Source: Pseudomonas chlororaphis subsp. aurantiaca
GTDB taxonomy: Bacteria; Pseudomonadota; Gammaproteobacteria; Pseudomonadales; Pseudomonadaceae
Length of the DNA: 64,000 bases
Reading direction: 5' to 3'
NCBI RefSeq assembly: GCF_013466605.1
Contig: NZ_CP059162.1
Span: 5,456,001-5,520,000 of the forward strand
Part shown: positions 32,618-40,668 of the stretch, in pieces
Numbering within the stretch: the stretch's first letter is position 1
Layout: each line of letters begins with the position of its first letter
Position numbers and translations under genes: made by a program
Notes under the pieces: generated by a model
The model's database searches: none
Told to the model about the DNA's origin: nothing
Seen by the model: the letters and a program-made list of their open reading frames with translations, nothing else

Positions 32618-35038
32618 ATGAGCGACCAGCAAGAACTTCCTGAAACCATGAGTGAATACACCGACCCGGAAAACGCCGAACTCCATACATCCTCCGGCAA
32701 GGGGCTGGCCCTGCCCGGGCAGAATCTGCCGGGCAAGGTCTACATCATCCCGATCCACAATCGGCCGTTCTTCCCCGCGCAAGTCTTGCCGGTGATCGTC
32801 AACGAAGAACCCTGGGCCGAGACCCTGGAATTGGTGAGCAAGTCCGAACACCATTCGCTGGCGCTGTTCTTCATGGACACCCCACCGGAAGACCCACGGC
32901 ATTTCGACACCTCGGCCCTGCCGCTGTACGGCACCCTGGTCAAGGTGCACCACGCCAGCCGCGAGAGCGGCAAGTTGCAATTCGTGGCCCAGGGCCTGAC
33001 CCGCGTGCGCATCCGCACCTGGCTCAAGCACCATCGCCCGCCGTACCTGGTGGAGGTCGAATACCCGCACCAGCCGAGCGAGCCGACCGACGAGGTCAAG
33101 GCCTACGGCATGGCGCTGATCAACGCGATCAAGGAGCTGCTGCCGCTCAACCCGCTGTACAGCGAAGAGCTGAAGAACTACCTCAACCGCTTCAGCCCCA
33201 ACGACCCGTCGCCGCTGACCGACTTCGCCGCCGCGCTGACCTCGGCCACCGGCAACGAACTGCAGGAAGTGCTCGACTGCGTGCCGATGCTCAAGCGCAT
33301 GGAAAAAGTCCTGCCGATGCTGCGCAAGGAAGTCGAGGTCGCGCGCCTGCAGAAAGAGATTTCCGCCGAGGTCAATCGCAAGATCGGCGAGCATCAGCGC
33401 GAGTTCTTCCTCAAGGAACAGCTCAAGGTCATCCAGCAGGAGCTGGGCCTGACCAAGGACGATCGCAGCGCCGACATCGAGCAGTTCGAGCAGCGCCTGG
33501 CAGGCAAGGTCCTGCCGCCCCAGGCACAGAAGCGCATCATGGAGGAGATGAACAAACTGTCGATCCTCGAGACCGGCTCGCCGGAGTACGCGGTCACCCG
33601 CAACTACCTGGAATGGGCCACCGCGGTGCCCTGGGGCGTGTACGGCGAGGACAAGCTCGACCTCAAGCACGCGCGCAAGGTGCTGGACCAGCACCACGCC
33701 GGGCTCGACGACATCAAGAGCCGGATCCTCGAGTTCCTCGCGGTCGGCGCCTACAAGGGCGAGATCAGCGGTTCCATCGTGCTGCTGGTGGGCCCGCCCG
33801 GTGTGGGCAAGACCAGCGTCGGCAAGTCCATCGCCGAGTCCCTGGGCCGGCCGTTCTACCGCTTCAGCGTCGGCGGCATGCGTGACGAGGCCGAGATCAA
33901 GGGCCATCGCCGCACCTACATCGGCGCCCTGCCGGGCAAGCTGGTGCAGGCGTTGAAAGACGTCGAAGTGATGAACCCGGTGATCATGCTCGACGAGATC
34001 GACAAGATGGGCCAGAGCTACCAGGGCGACCCGGCCTCGGCGTTGCTGGAAACCCTCGACCCGGAACAGAACGTGGAATTCCTCGACCACTATCTGGACC
34101 TGCGCCTGGACCTGTCGAAAGTGCTGTTCGTGTGCACCGCCAACACCCTGGATTCGATTCCCGGCCCATTGCTGGACCGCATGGAAGTGATTCGCCTGTC
34201 GGGCTACATCACCGAGGAAAAACTGGCCATCGCCAAGCGCCACCTGTGGCCCAAGCAGCTGGAAAAGGCCGGTGTGTCCAAGGCCCACCTGAGCATCAGC
34301 GACGCCGCCCTGCGCGCGGTGATCGATGGCTACGCCCGCGAGGCCGGCGTGCGCCAGCTGGAAAAACAGCTGGGCAAACTGGTGCGCAAGGCCGTGGTGC
34401 GGCTGCTGGAAGATCCGGATGCGGTGATCAAGCTCGGCACCAAGGACCTGGAAGCCTCCCTGGGCATGCCGGTGTTCCGCAACGAGCAGGTACTCAGCGG
34501 CACCGGGGTGATCACCGGCCTGGCCTGGACCAGCATGGGCGGCGCCACGCTGCCGATCGAAGCCACGCGGATTCATACCCTCAACCGTGGTTTCAAGCTC
34601 ACCGGGCAACTGGGCGACGTAATGAAGGAGTCGGCGGAAATCGCCTACAGCTACGTCACCTCGCACCTCAAGCAGTTCGGTGGCGATGCGAAGTTCTTCG
34701 ACGAGGCGTTCGTCCACCTGCACGTGCCGGAAGGCGCCACACCGAAGGATGGCCCGAGCGCCGGGGTGACCATGGCCAGCGCCCTGCTGTCCCTGGCACG
34801 CAACCAGCCGCCGAAAAAGGGCGTGGCCATGACCGGCGAGCTGACCCTGACCGGGCATGTCCTGCCCATCGGCGGGGTGCGCGAGAAAGTCATCGCGGCG
34901 CGCCGGCAGAAGCTCTTCGAGCTGATCCTGCCGGAAGCCAACCGCGGCCACTTCGAAGAGCTGCCGGACTACCTCAAGGAAGGCATCACCGTGCACTTCG
35001 CCAAGCGTTTCGCCGATGTGGCGAAAGTGCTGTTCTAA
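32618..35038 (+). CDS. asrA: ATP-dependent Lon-type protease AsrA
   Basis: An 806-residue cytoplasmic Lon-family protease. The N-terminal substrate domain (VYIIPIHNRPFFPAQVLPVI) is followed by AAA+ with Walker A GPPGVGKTS near 391 and Walker B MLDEIDK. The proteolytic domain has the Ser-Lys dyad in PKDGPSAGVTM (Ser near 714) and GGVREKVIAA (Lys near 756). The N-terminal region differs from housekeeping Lon. The downstream order, I42 inhibitor then lysoplasmalogenase, matches the PA0779-PA0778-PA0777 region of P. aeruginosa as I remember it, pointing to AsrA. The ATG at 32618 is preferred over the TTG at 32603. Heat-shock transcription is inferred from the promoter. Confidence 0.88.
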   Translation: MSDQQELPETMSEYTDPENAELHTSSGKGLALPGQNLPGKVYIIPIHNRPFFPAQVLPVIVNEEPWAETLELVSKSEHHSLALFFMDTPPEDPRHFDTSALPLYGTLVKVHHASRESGKLQFVAQGLTRVRIRTWLKHHRPPYLVEVEYPHQPSEPTDEVKAYGMALINAIKELLPLNPLYSEELKNYLNRFSPNDPSPLTDFAAALTSATGNELQEVLDCVPMLKRMEKVLPMLRKEVEVARLQKEISAEVNRKIGEHQREFFLKEQLKVIQQELGLTKDDRSADIEQFEQRLAGKVLPPQAQKRIMEEMNKLSILETGSPEYAVTRNYLEWATAVPWGVYGEDKLDLKHARKVLDQHHAGLDDIKSRILEFLAVGAYKGEISGSIVLLVGPPGVGKTSVGKSIAESLGRPFYRFSVGGMRDEAEIKGHRRTYIGALPGKLVQALKDVEVMNPVIMLDEIDKMGQSYQGDPASALLETLDPEQNVEFLDHYLDLRLDLSKVLFVCTANTLDSIPGPLLDRMEVIRLSGYITEEKLAIAKRHLWPKQLEKAGVSKAHLSISDAALRAVIDGYAREAGVRQLEKQLGKLVRKAVVRLLEDPDAVIKLGTKDLEASLGMPVFRNEQVLSGTGVITGLAWTSMGGATLPIEATRIHTLNRGFKLTGQLGDVMKESAEIAYSYVTSHLKQFGGDAKFFDEAFVHLHVPEGATPKDGPSAGVTMASALLSLARNQPPKKGVAMTGELTLTGHVLPIGGVREKVIAARRQKLFELILPEANRGHFEELPDYLKEGITVHFAKRFADVAKVLF

Positions 35039-35045
35039 ACCTGTC

Positions 35046-35137
35046 CTGTAGGAGCGAGGCTTGCCCACGATGAATGATGACGCGGTGCGTCAGGCGCTAC
35101 GCGTTGTCTTCATCGCGGGCAAGCTCCGCTCCTACAG
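35046..35137. repeat. Inverted REP pair (class B)
   Basis: CTGTAGGAGCGAGGCTTGCC at 35046 onward and GGGCAAGCTCCGCTCCTACAG ending at 35137 form the arms. It follows asrA directly and may stabilise its 3' end. Confidence 0.85.
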
Positions 35138-35211
35138 AATCGCTACCCCACCACAGATTCCCCCATCTTCGGTTATGCTCGCCCTTTGTCATGACCGGAG
35201 CTTTCTGACCC

Positions 35212-35604
35212 ATGTCACCGATTCGTCTGTTGCTACCCCTCAGCCTTGCCCTGCTCGCCGCCTGCGCCAGTCAACCCAAGCAAAACGTCACAGTCGAGAA
35301 CCAGAGCGAATGCCCAGTGCAACTGAGCAACGGGCAAAACCTGATCCTGACCCTGCCGAGCAACCCGACCACAGGTTATCGCTGGGCAATCCAGGACTCG
35401 GCCGGCGGCGTGCTGCGCAAAGTCAGCCCCGAGGTCTACAGCAACCCCGAAGACAGCGGCCTGGTGGGCAGCGCCGGCCAGTCCACCTGGCGCTTCCAGG
35501 CCTTCGCCGCCGGCACCGGGCGCCTGCTGCTGACCTACCAGCAACCCTGGGCCCCGGAAGTCGCGCCAGTGAAAGCCTTCGACTGCGCCATTTCGGTCAA
35601 GTGA
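35212..35604 (+). CDS. icp: Chagasin-type inhibitor of cysteine peptidases (I42), lipoprotein
   Basis: A 130-residue lipoprotein with signal peptide and lipobox LAAC (Cys18). The mature part is a chagasin fold with the inhibitory loops NPTTGYRW (51-58), GSAGQSTWRF, and the FAAGTGRLLLTYQQPW segment, in the family order. Such proteins block papain-like cysteine proteases in the periplasm or outside the cell. In P. aeruginosa the same gene lies next to asrA. The window also encodes a papain-like protease 24 kb away, but nothing in the sequence links them. Its stop is 1 nt before the start of the lysoplasmalogenase gene. Confidence 0.88.
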   Translation: MSPIRLLLPLSLALLAACASQPKQNVTVENQSECPVQLSNGQNLILTLPSNPTTGYRWAIQDSAGGVLRKVSPEVYSNPEDSGLVGSAGQSTWRFQAFAAGTGRLLLTYQQPWAPEVAPVKAFDCAISVK

Positions 35605-35605
35605 C

Positions 35606-36241
35606 ATGGGCTGGCTGATCCTGGCGCTGATGGGCGCGGCGACCTTCCTCTACGGCCTGAGCATCCACGCCACCCTGCTGTGCCTGCTGGTCAAGCCGCT
35701 GCCGGTGCTGGCCCTGCTCGGCTGGCTGCACGATGCGCCTCCCAGCGACTATCGCCGCTGGATCAGCCTCGGCCTGTTGTTCTCCCTGCTCGGCGACGTG
35801 CTGCTGGCCTGGCCCGCGGACCTGTTCGTGTTCGGCCTCGGCGCCTTCCTGGTCGCGCACCTGGCCTATCTCAAGGCCTATACCAGCGATTGCCGGCGCC
35901 TGGCGCCCTTGCCCCTGCTGCTGGCCCTGGTCGCCGGCGCGGCGTTGCTGGGCCTTTTGATCAGCCATGGCCTGGGCCCGTTGCTGGTGCCGGTGATCGT
36001 CTACGGCCTGGCCATCAGTGCCATGCTCTGGCGCGCCCTGGCCCGCCTGGGCAGCGACGTGCCCAAGCGCTCGGCGCAACTGGCCGCCGCCGGCGCCGTG
36101 GCCTTCGTGTTCTCCGACAGCGTGATCGGCATCAGCCGTTTTGTGGTGGCCTTCGATGCCGCGCCCTACCTGATCATCCTCAGTTACTGGCTGGGGCAAT
36201 GGGGGATTGCGGCGTCGGCCTTCCGCCAGAAGCCCCGCTGA
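35606..36241 (+). CDS. Lysoplasmalogenase (YhhN/TMEM86 family)
   Basis: A 211-residue inner-membrane protein with about eight helices, the YhhN family. These hydrolyse the vinyl-ether bond of lysoplasmenyl lipids in the characterised eukaryotic members; the bacterial substrate is less sure. Family residues include KPLPVLALLGWL, SLLGDVLLAWP (conserved GDxxL) and SDSVIGISRFVVAF near the end. The ATG starts one base after the stop of the icp gene, so translation is coupled in one operon. A REP pair follows. Confidence 0.85.
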   Translation: MGWLILALMGAATFLYGLSIHATLLCLLVKPLPVLALLGWLHDAPPSDYRRWISLGLLFSLLGDVLLAWPADLFVFGLGAFLVAHLAYLKAYTSDCRRLAPLPLLLALVAGAALLGLLISHGLGPLLVPVIVYGLAISAMLWRALARLGSDVPKRSAQLAAAGAVAFVFSDSVIGISRFVVAFDAAPYLIILSYWLGQWGIAASAFRQKPR

Positions 36242-36251
36242 GCCTGTAGCC

Positions 36252-36415
36252 CTGTAGCCGCTGCCGAGCCCCCCGAGGCTGCGATCGGTTTGGGCGGCAT
36301 TCCGACGAAGCGGCCGTAAAACCGGCCACCGCGGTCCTTCAGATAAACTCCATGCCCAGGCCTTGCGAGGACTACGTCCTCGTGCGCAGCCTCGCAAGCT
36401 CGGCAGCGGCTACAG
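36252..36415. repeat. Widely spaced inverted REP pair (class A)
   Basis: CTGTAGCCGCTGCCGAGC at 36252 onward and GCTCGGCAGCGGCTACAG ending at 36415, with GAGGCTGCG / CGCAGCCTC continuing the arms, enclose about 100 nt. Confidence 0.82.
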
Positions 36416-36485
36416 TCCACAGGCGGGGCATCCCGCAGGCGGCGCCTTGTGTCGCCCTCGTGGCCCCGAAGGCCCTTCGGGCCTT

Positions 36486-36510
36486 ATCGCAGCCTGCGGC
36501 AGCGGCTACA
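36486..36510. repeat. Single REP (class A) next to cmoA start
   Basis: ATCGCAGCCTGCGGCAGCGG followed by CTACA, one unpaired REP copy ending 38 nt before the cmoA GTG. An unpaired copy this close to a start is unusual in this window. Confidence 0.78.
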
Positions 36511-36548
36511 ATGCCGGCCCTCTTTCTATCTCCACCGCTGGAACCGCC

Positions 36549-37292
36549 GTGAGCAAAGAACCCGACCGCCTTTTCGCCCAGCCCCTGGCCCAGGTGCCCG
36601 ACTTCGCCTTCAACGAGGACGTGGTGCGGGTGTTCCCGGACATGATCAAGCGCTCGGTGCCGGGTTACCCGACCATTGTCGAGAACCTCGGCGTGCTCGC
36701 CGCCCAGTTCGCCCAACCCAACAGCGTGCTCTACGACCTGGGTTCGTCCCTCGGCGCCGTGACCCAGGCCCTGCGCCGCCATGTGCGCACCGACGGCTGC
36801 CGGGTGATTGCGGTGGACAACTCGGCAGCCATGGTCGAGCGCTGCCGCGAGTACCTCAACGGCCAGGACTCGATGTTCCAGGAGCTGTTGCCGGTCGAAG
36901 TGATCGAAGGCGACATCCTTGCCCTGGAGTTCCAGCCGGCCTCGGTGGTGGCGCTGAACTTCACCCTGCAATTCATCGCCCCCGAACAGCGCTTGGCCCT
37001 GCTCGGGCGCATTCGCCAGGCGCTGCTGCCCGGCGGCGCGCTGATCCTCTCAGAGAAGCTGCGCTTCAATGATCCCGAGGAGCATGCACTGCTCACCGAC
37101 CTGCACGTCGCCTTCAAGCGCGCCAACGGCTACAGCGAACTGGAAATCGCCCAGAAACGCAGCGCCATCGAAAACGTCATGAAGCCCGACAGCCTCGAAG
37201 AACACCGCGAACGCCTGCTGGCCGCCGGGTTCTCGAAAGTCGTGCCGTGGTTCCAGTGTCTTAACTTTGCCTCGTTGATTGCCTTGCCATGA
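36549..37292 (+). CDS. cmoA: Carboxy-SAM synthase CmoA
   Basis: A 247-residue cytoplasmic enzyme that makes carboxy-S-adenosylmethionine from SAM and prephenate for the cmo5U34 modification of tRNA wobble bases. Rossmann methyltransferase motif I is [43 protein letters not shown] and the C-terminal [17 protein letters not shown] match CmoA. The GTG start at 36549 gives the family length; the longer frame runs into REP repeats. It overlaps cmoB by ATGA, so both steps are made together. Confidence 0.94.
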   Translation: MSKEPDRLFAQPLAQVPDFAFNEDVVRVFPDMIKRSVPGYPTIVENLGVLAAQFAQPNSVLYDLGSSLGAVTQALRRHVRTDGCRVIAVDNSAAMVERCREYLNGQDSMFQELLPVEVIEGDILALEFQPASVVALNFTLQFIAPEQRLALLGRIRQALLPGGALILSEKLRFNDPEEHALLTDLHVAFKRANGYSELEIAQKRSAIENVMKPDSLEEHRERLLAAGFSKVVPWFQCLNFASLIALP

Positions 37293-38245
37293 TCGATCTG
37301 TCCCCCCTCGCTCGCCGGCTGGCCGGTACGCCGCTGGCCGACTGGGCCAACACCCTGCAAGCGCAACTCGACACCAAGATGGAAAAGGGCCACGGCGACC
37401 TGGAGCGCTGGCAGAGCGCGCTGGACGCGCTGCCGAAGATCCAGCCAAGTACGGTCGACCTGCTCAACGGCTTGACCCTGGACACCGACTGCGACGATGC
37501 CACCCGCGCCCAGATGCGCACCGCGCTGATGGGCCTGTCGCCCTGGCGCAAGGGCCCGTTCGACCTGTTCGGCGTGCACGTGGACACCGAATGGCGTTCG
37601 GACTGGAAATGGTCGCGGGTCGCGCCGCACCTGAACCTGCAAGGCAAACGCATCCTCGATGTCGGCTGCGGCAACGGCTACTACATGTGGCGCATGCTCG
37701 GCGCCGGCGCCCACAGCGTGATCGGCGTCGACCCGAACTGGCTGTTCTTCTGCCAGTTCCAGGCGGTGCAGCGCTACCTGTCGGAGCCCGCGGTGTGGCA
37801 CCTGCCGTTCCCGTTCGAGGACCTGCCGCCCAACCTGGAAGGCTTCGACACGGTGTTTTCCATGGGCGTGTTCTACCACCGTCGCTCGCCGATCGAGCAT
37901 CTGCTGGCGCTCAAGGACTGCCTGGTCAAGGGCGGCGAACTGGTGCTGGAAACCCTGGTGGTGGAAGGCGACCAGCATCAGGTGCTGGTGCCGGAAGACC
38001 GCTACGCGCAGATGCGCAACGTATGGTTCCTGCCGTCGGTGCCGGCCCTGGAACTGTGGCTGCGCCGTGCCGGCTTCAGCAATGTGCGTTGCGTGGATGT
38101 GAGCGTGACCAGCGTCGAGGAACAGCGCGGCACCGAGTGGATGAAGTACCAGTCGCTGAGCGACTTCCTCGACCCCAACGACCACAGCAAGACCATCGAA
38201 GGCCTGCCGGCGCCGATGCGCGCCGTTATCGTCGCCAGGAAGTGA
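37289..38245 (+). CDS. cmoB: tRNA U34 carboxymethyltransferase CmoB
   Basis: A 318-residue cytoplasmic enzyme that transfers the carboxymethyl group of Cx-SAM to 5-hydroxyuridine at tRNA position 34, widening wobble decoding. Motifs: [24 protein letters not shown]-site [33 protein letters not shown], and [12 protein letters not shown], all standard for CmoB. It overlaps cmoA by 4 nt and is the second gene of that operon. A class B REP pair follows. Together with tadA, the next gene, the stretch holds three tRNA wobble-base enzymes. Confidence 0.95.
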   Translation: MIDLSPLARRLAGTPLADWANTLQAQLDTKMEKGHGDLERWQSALDALPKIQPSTVDLLNGLTLDTDCDDATRAQMRTALMGLSPWRKGPFDLFGVHVDTEWRSDWKWSRVAPHLNLQGKRILDVGCGNGYYMWRMLGAGAHSVIGVDPNWLFFCQFQAVQRYLSEPAVWHLPFPFEDLPPNLEGFDTVFSMGVFYHRRSPIEHLLALKDCLVKGGELVLETLVVEGDQHQVLVPEDRYAQMRNVWFLPSVPALELWLRRAGFSNVRCVDVSVTSVEEQRGTEWMKYQSLSDFLDPNDHSKTIEGLPAPMRAVIVARK

Positions 38246-38256
38246 GTGAGCGGCTT

Positions 38257-38362
38257 CTGTAGGAGCGAGGCTTGCCCGCGATAGCGATCTCGAACGTCAC
38301 GTCAGGTTCGAGGCATGCATGGCCCGGGCTGACGTCATCGCGAGCAAACTTCGCTCCTACGG
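38257..38362. repeat. Inverted REP pair (class B) between cmoB and tadA
   Basis: CTGTAGGAGCGAGGCTTGCC at 38257 onward is mirrored, with a few mismatches, by GAGCAAACTTCGCTCCTACGG ending at 38362, between convergent genes. Confidence 0.82.
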
Positions 38363-38375
38363 AAGAGGAAGGTCC

Positions 38376-38870
38376 TCAGTTGCGACTGGCCCGGCGCGCC
38401 TTGAAAAACTCGCTCAACACCGCGCCGCACTCTTCGGCCAGCACCCCGCCTTCGACCAGCACCCGATGGTTGAGAAAACCCTGGCTGAAGAACTGCCCCT
38501 GGCTCTGCACGATGCCCGCCTTGGGCTCCAGCGCGCCGTACACCACCCGGGCGATACGCGAATGCACGATCAGCCCGGCGCACATGCTGCACGGCTCCAG
38601 GGTCACGTAGAGGGTGCTGCCGGGCAGGCGATAGTTGTCGACCGCCTGGGCCGCGGCGCGGATCGCGACCATTTCCGCGTGGGCGCTGGGATCGCTGCCG
38701 CTGATCGGGCAGTTGTAGCCGCGACCGATGATTTCCCCGTCCTGCACCAGCACCGCGCCCACCGGCACCTCGCCCAGGGCCGCGCCCTGGGCGGCCAGGG
38801 CCAGGGCTTCACGCATGAACTCCTGGTCGCGGCTGCGATCGATGATCCGGGCGGGGCGAATCTGCCGCAT
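38376..38870 (-). CDS. tadA: tRNA-specific adenosine deaminase TadA
   Basis: A 164-residue zinc deaminase that converts A34 to inosine in tRNA-Arg(ACG). The zinc and catalytic motifs are HAEMVAI (His and proton-shuttling Glu) and PCSMCAG. The chain starts MRQIRPARIIDR and has the usual FMREALALAAQGAALGEVPVGAV. The ATG at 38870 shares its A with the TGA of the upstream multicopper oxidase gene (TGATG), so translation is probably coupled to an unrelated function; the alternative of a longer N-terminus to 38939 is unlikely. It converges with cmoB across a REP pair. Confidence 0.93.
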   Translation of the reverse strand: MRQIRPARIIDRSRDQEFMREALALAAQGAALGEVPVGAVLVQDGEIIGRGYNCPISGSDPSAHAEMVAIRAAAQAVDNYRLPGSTLYVTLEPCSMCAGLIVHSRIARVVYGALEPKAGIVQSQGQFFSQGFLNHRVLVEGGVLAEECGAVLSEFFKARRASRN

Positions 38871-40246
38871 CAGGCCACCTCGATGGCGGCCATCAGGCCG
38901 GTTTCCATGTGGTCGATCACATGGCAATGGAACATCCACACCCCCGGGTTATCCGCCACCAGCGCCACCCGGGCTCGCTCGTTCTTGCCCAGCAGGTAGG
39001 TGTCGGTGAAGTAAGGGGTGATCTTCTTGCGGTTCGAGGCGATGACCTTGAAGCTCATGCCGTGCAAGTGGATCGGGTGCTGGTACTGAGTCATGTTCTT
39101 CAATTCGAAAATGTAGCTCTGGCCCTTCTTGAGCGTGGCGATCGGGCGGTCGGCGCAGGTCTTGTCGGTGATGTCCCAGGCCTTGCCGTTGATCTGCCAG
39201 AGGCTCGGTGGTTTGCCATTGTCCACGTTCACCGAGACCGAGCCAACCCACTCGAAGTTGAAGTTGAGCTTCTCGGCGTTATCCAGGTCCGGCTCGGCGA
39301 TCGGGTTGGCCGGCAACGCGGGCGGCCACTCGGTCGGCGCGTCGGTGTTGGCCACCGAGCGCAAGGTGCCCAGGCGCACCGGGCCGTTGCGCAGCGCCAG
39401 CTCTTCGCCGGCCGGCGGTGCCTTGATCGCCAGGCAGATGCGCATGCCCGGCCCCAGCCAGTATTCCTTGCCCAGCGGCCGCGGCTCGATGGGGTTGCCG
39501 TCCAGGGCGTAGATCTGCGCTTCGACACCGGGGATGTTGATGCGGTAGGTCAGGGTGTTGTCGAGGTTGAGCAGGCGCACGCGGGTGATCTGCCCGGCCG
39601 GGATCTCCACCACCGCCTGGGACAAGCCGTTGATGGTCGACAGGCGCCCCGCCGTACCGCCACGCGCCGCCTCGCGGGGAATGCTGAACGGCACGAAGGC
39701 GCCGGCTTCATCCACATGCCAGCTTTTCAGGCTCAGGGTGCGTTCGTACCTGAAGCCGGTGGGCTCGCGCTCTTCGATGATCAGCGGGCCGACCAGGCCG
39801 CGGCCCAGTTCTTCGCTGCTGTTGACGTGGGGGTGGTACCAGTAGCTGCCGGCATCCGGCACGCGGAACTTGTAGTCGAAGTACTCGCCCGGCATGACTG
39901 GCAATTGCGAGACGTAAGGCACGCCGTCCATCTCCAGTGGCAGGCGGATGCCGTGCCAGTGGATGGTGGTAGCCACCGGCAGGTGGTTGATGAAGCGCAC
40001 CCGCAGCCACTCGCCCTGGCGCACCCGCAGCTCGGTGCCCGGCGCGGAAGGGCCGAAGGCCCAGGCTTCGGTCTTGTGGCCCGGCACCAGCTCGACGTCC
40101 AGCGGTGCGGCGATCAGTTGATAATCGTGGCCCGCCTCGGCGTCGGCCATCTTGCCCAGCCAGTAACGCGACGCGCCACCGGCGCCCACGCCGACCACTG
40201 CAAGACCGGCCAGACCACCGAGTATCTGTCGACGGGTAAAGGACAT
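38870..40246 (-). CDS. Tat-exported multicopper oxidase
   Basis: A 458-residue periplasmic multicopper oxidase. The N-terminus has a twin-arginine signal (MSFTRRQILGGLAGLAVVGV). Copper ligands appear in the four family motifs: TTIHWHGIRLP, YWYHPHVNS, HPIHLHGMSF and FHCHVIDHMETG, giving one type 1 and one trinuclear site. It may oxidise Cu(I), phenols or similar compounds; CueO/CopA-like roles cannot be separated because no methionine-rich insert is seen. Its stop overlaps the tadA start by one base. No copper regulator lies nearby. Confidence 0.92.
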   Translation of the reverse strand: MSFTRRQILGGLAGLAVVGVGAGGASRYWLGKMADAEAGHDYQLIAAPLDVELVPGHKTEAWAFGPSAPGTELRVRQGEWLRVRFINHLPVATTIHWHGIRLPLEMDGVPYVSQLPVMPGEYFDYKFRVPDAGSYWYHPHVNSSEELGRGLVGPLIIEEREPTGFRYERTLSLKSWHVDEAGAFVPFSIPREAARGGTAGRLSTINGLSQAVVEIPAGQITRVRLLNLDNTLTYRINIPGVEAQIYALDGNPIEPRPLGKEYWLGPGMRICLAIKAPPAGEELALRNGPVRLGTLRSVANTDAPTEWPPALPANPIAEPDLDNAEKLNFNFEWVGSVSVNVDNGKPPSLWQINGKAWDITDKTCADRPIATLKKGQSYIFELKNMTQYQHPIHLHGMSFKVIASNRKKITPYFTDTYLLGKNERARVALVADNPGVWMFHCHVIDHMETGLMAAIEVA

Positions 40247-40366
40247 GGACTCAACTACCTCACGTATCCGCGGCGGGCCGGAGCCCGCAAAAGGCGAATA
40301 CGATACACCCGCAGTTGAGAAACAGTAAGGCCGGCGCGGCGACCGGCCGCAGGCGTAATCTTCCCC

Positions 40367-40666
40367 CTACGTCGGAGATAACCCGACAAGCAGATGCACC
40401 ACGCCGCCGAGCAGCACCATCGCCCCGGGCACCCCGGCATGAGCCAAAGCCGTGGCATCGAGCAAAGTCGGATCATGCAACTCCACCCGCACCCGGGTCA
40501 GGGCCACGCGCTGTCGGGTCTTGAGGTTGTTCGCACCGCCCAGCGCCGCAATGACGGCCTCCCCCAGGGCTGCCTCATTCTTGGTTTGGATTGTGGCTTT
40601 CGGCTGGTCAGGCACCAGGTCCGGGGTCAGGGCCTTCCAGAACGCCCGCTGCAATTTCTCGAACAT
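40367..40666 (-). CDS. PTS EIIB-like domain protein lacking the phospho-cysteine
   Basis: A 99-residue stand-alone protein with the fold pattern of glucose-family EIIB domains: ALGGANNLKTRQRVALTRVRVELHD, then ALAHAGVPGAMVLLGGVVHLLVG. In an active EIIB the position before xTR is Cys (as in the AHCVTRLRL of TreB in this locus); here it is Ala in RVALTRVRV, so it cannot be phosphorylated in the usual way. It starts 2 nt after the stop of the FPr gene, with GGAG 8 nt upstream inside it, and is the last gene of the trehalose operon. It may be a regulatory or structural partner of TreB. Confidence 0.8.
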   Translation of the reverse strand: MFEKLQRAFWKALTPDLVPDQPKATIQTKNEAALGEAVIAALGGANNLKTRQRVALTRVRVELHDPTLLDATALAHAGVPGAMVLLGGVVHLLVGLSPT

Positions 40667-40668
40667 GT

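Larger units (their letters stand above)
36242..36548. other. REP-filled region before cmoA
   Basis: 307 nt made mostly of a class A REP pair (36252-36415) and a single REP (36486-36510). No gene. The cmoA promoter must overlap or abut this repeat block. Open frames through it are repeat sequence. Confidence 0.6.
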
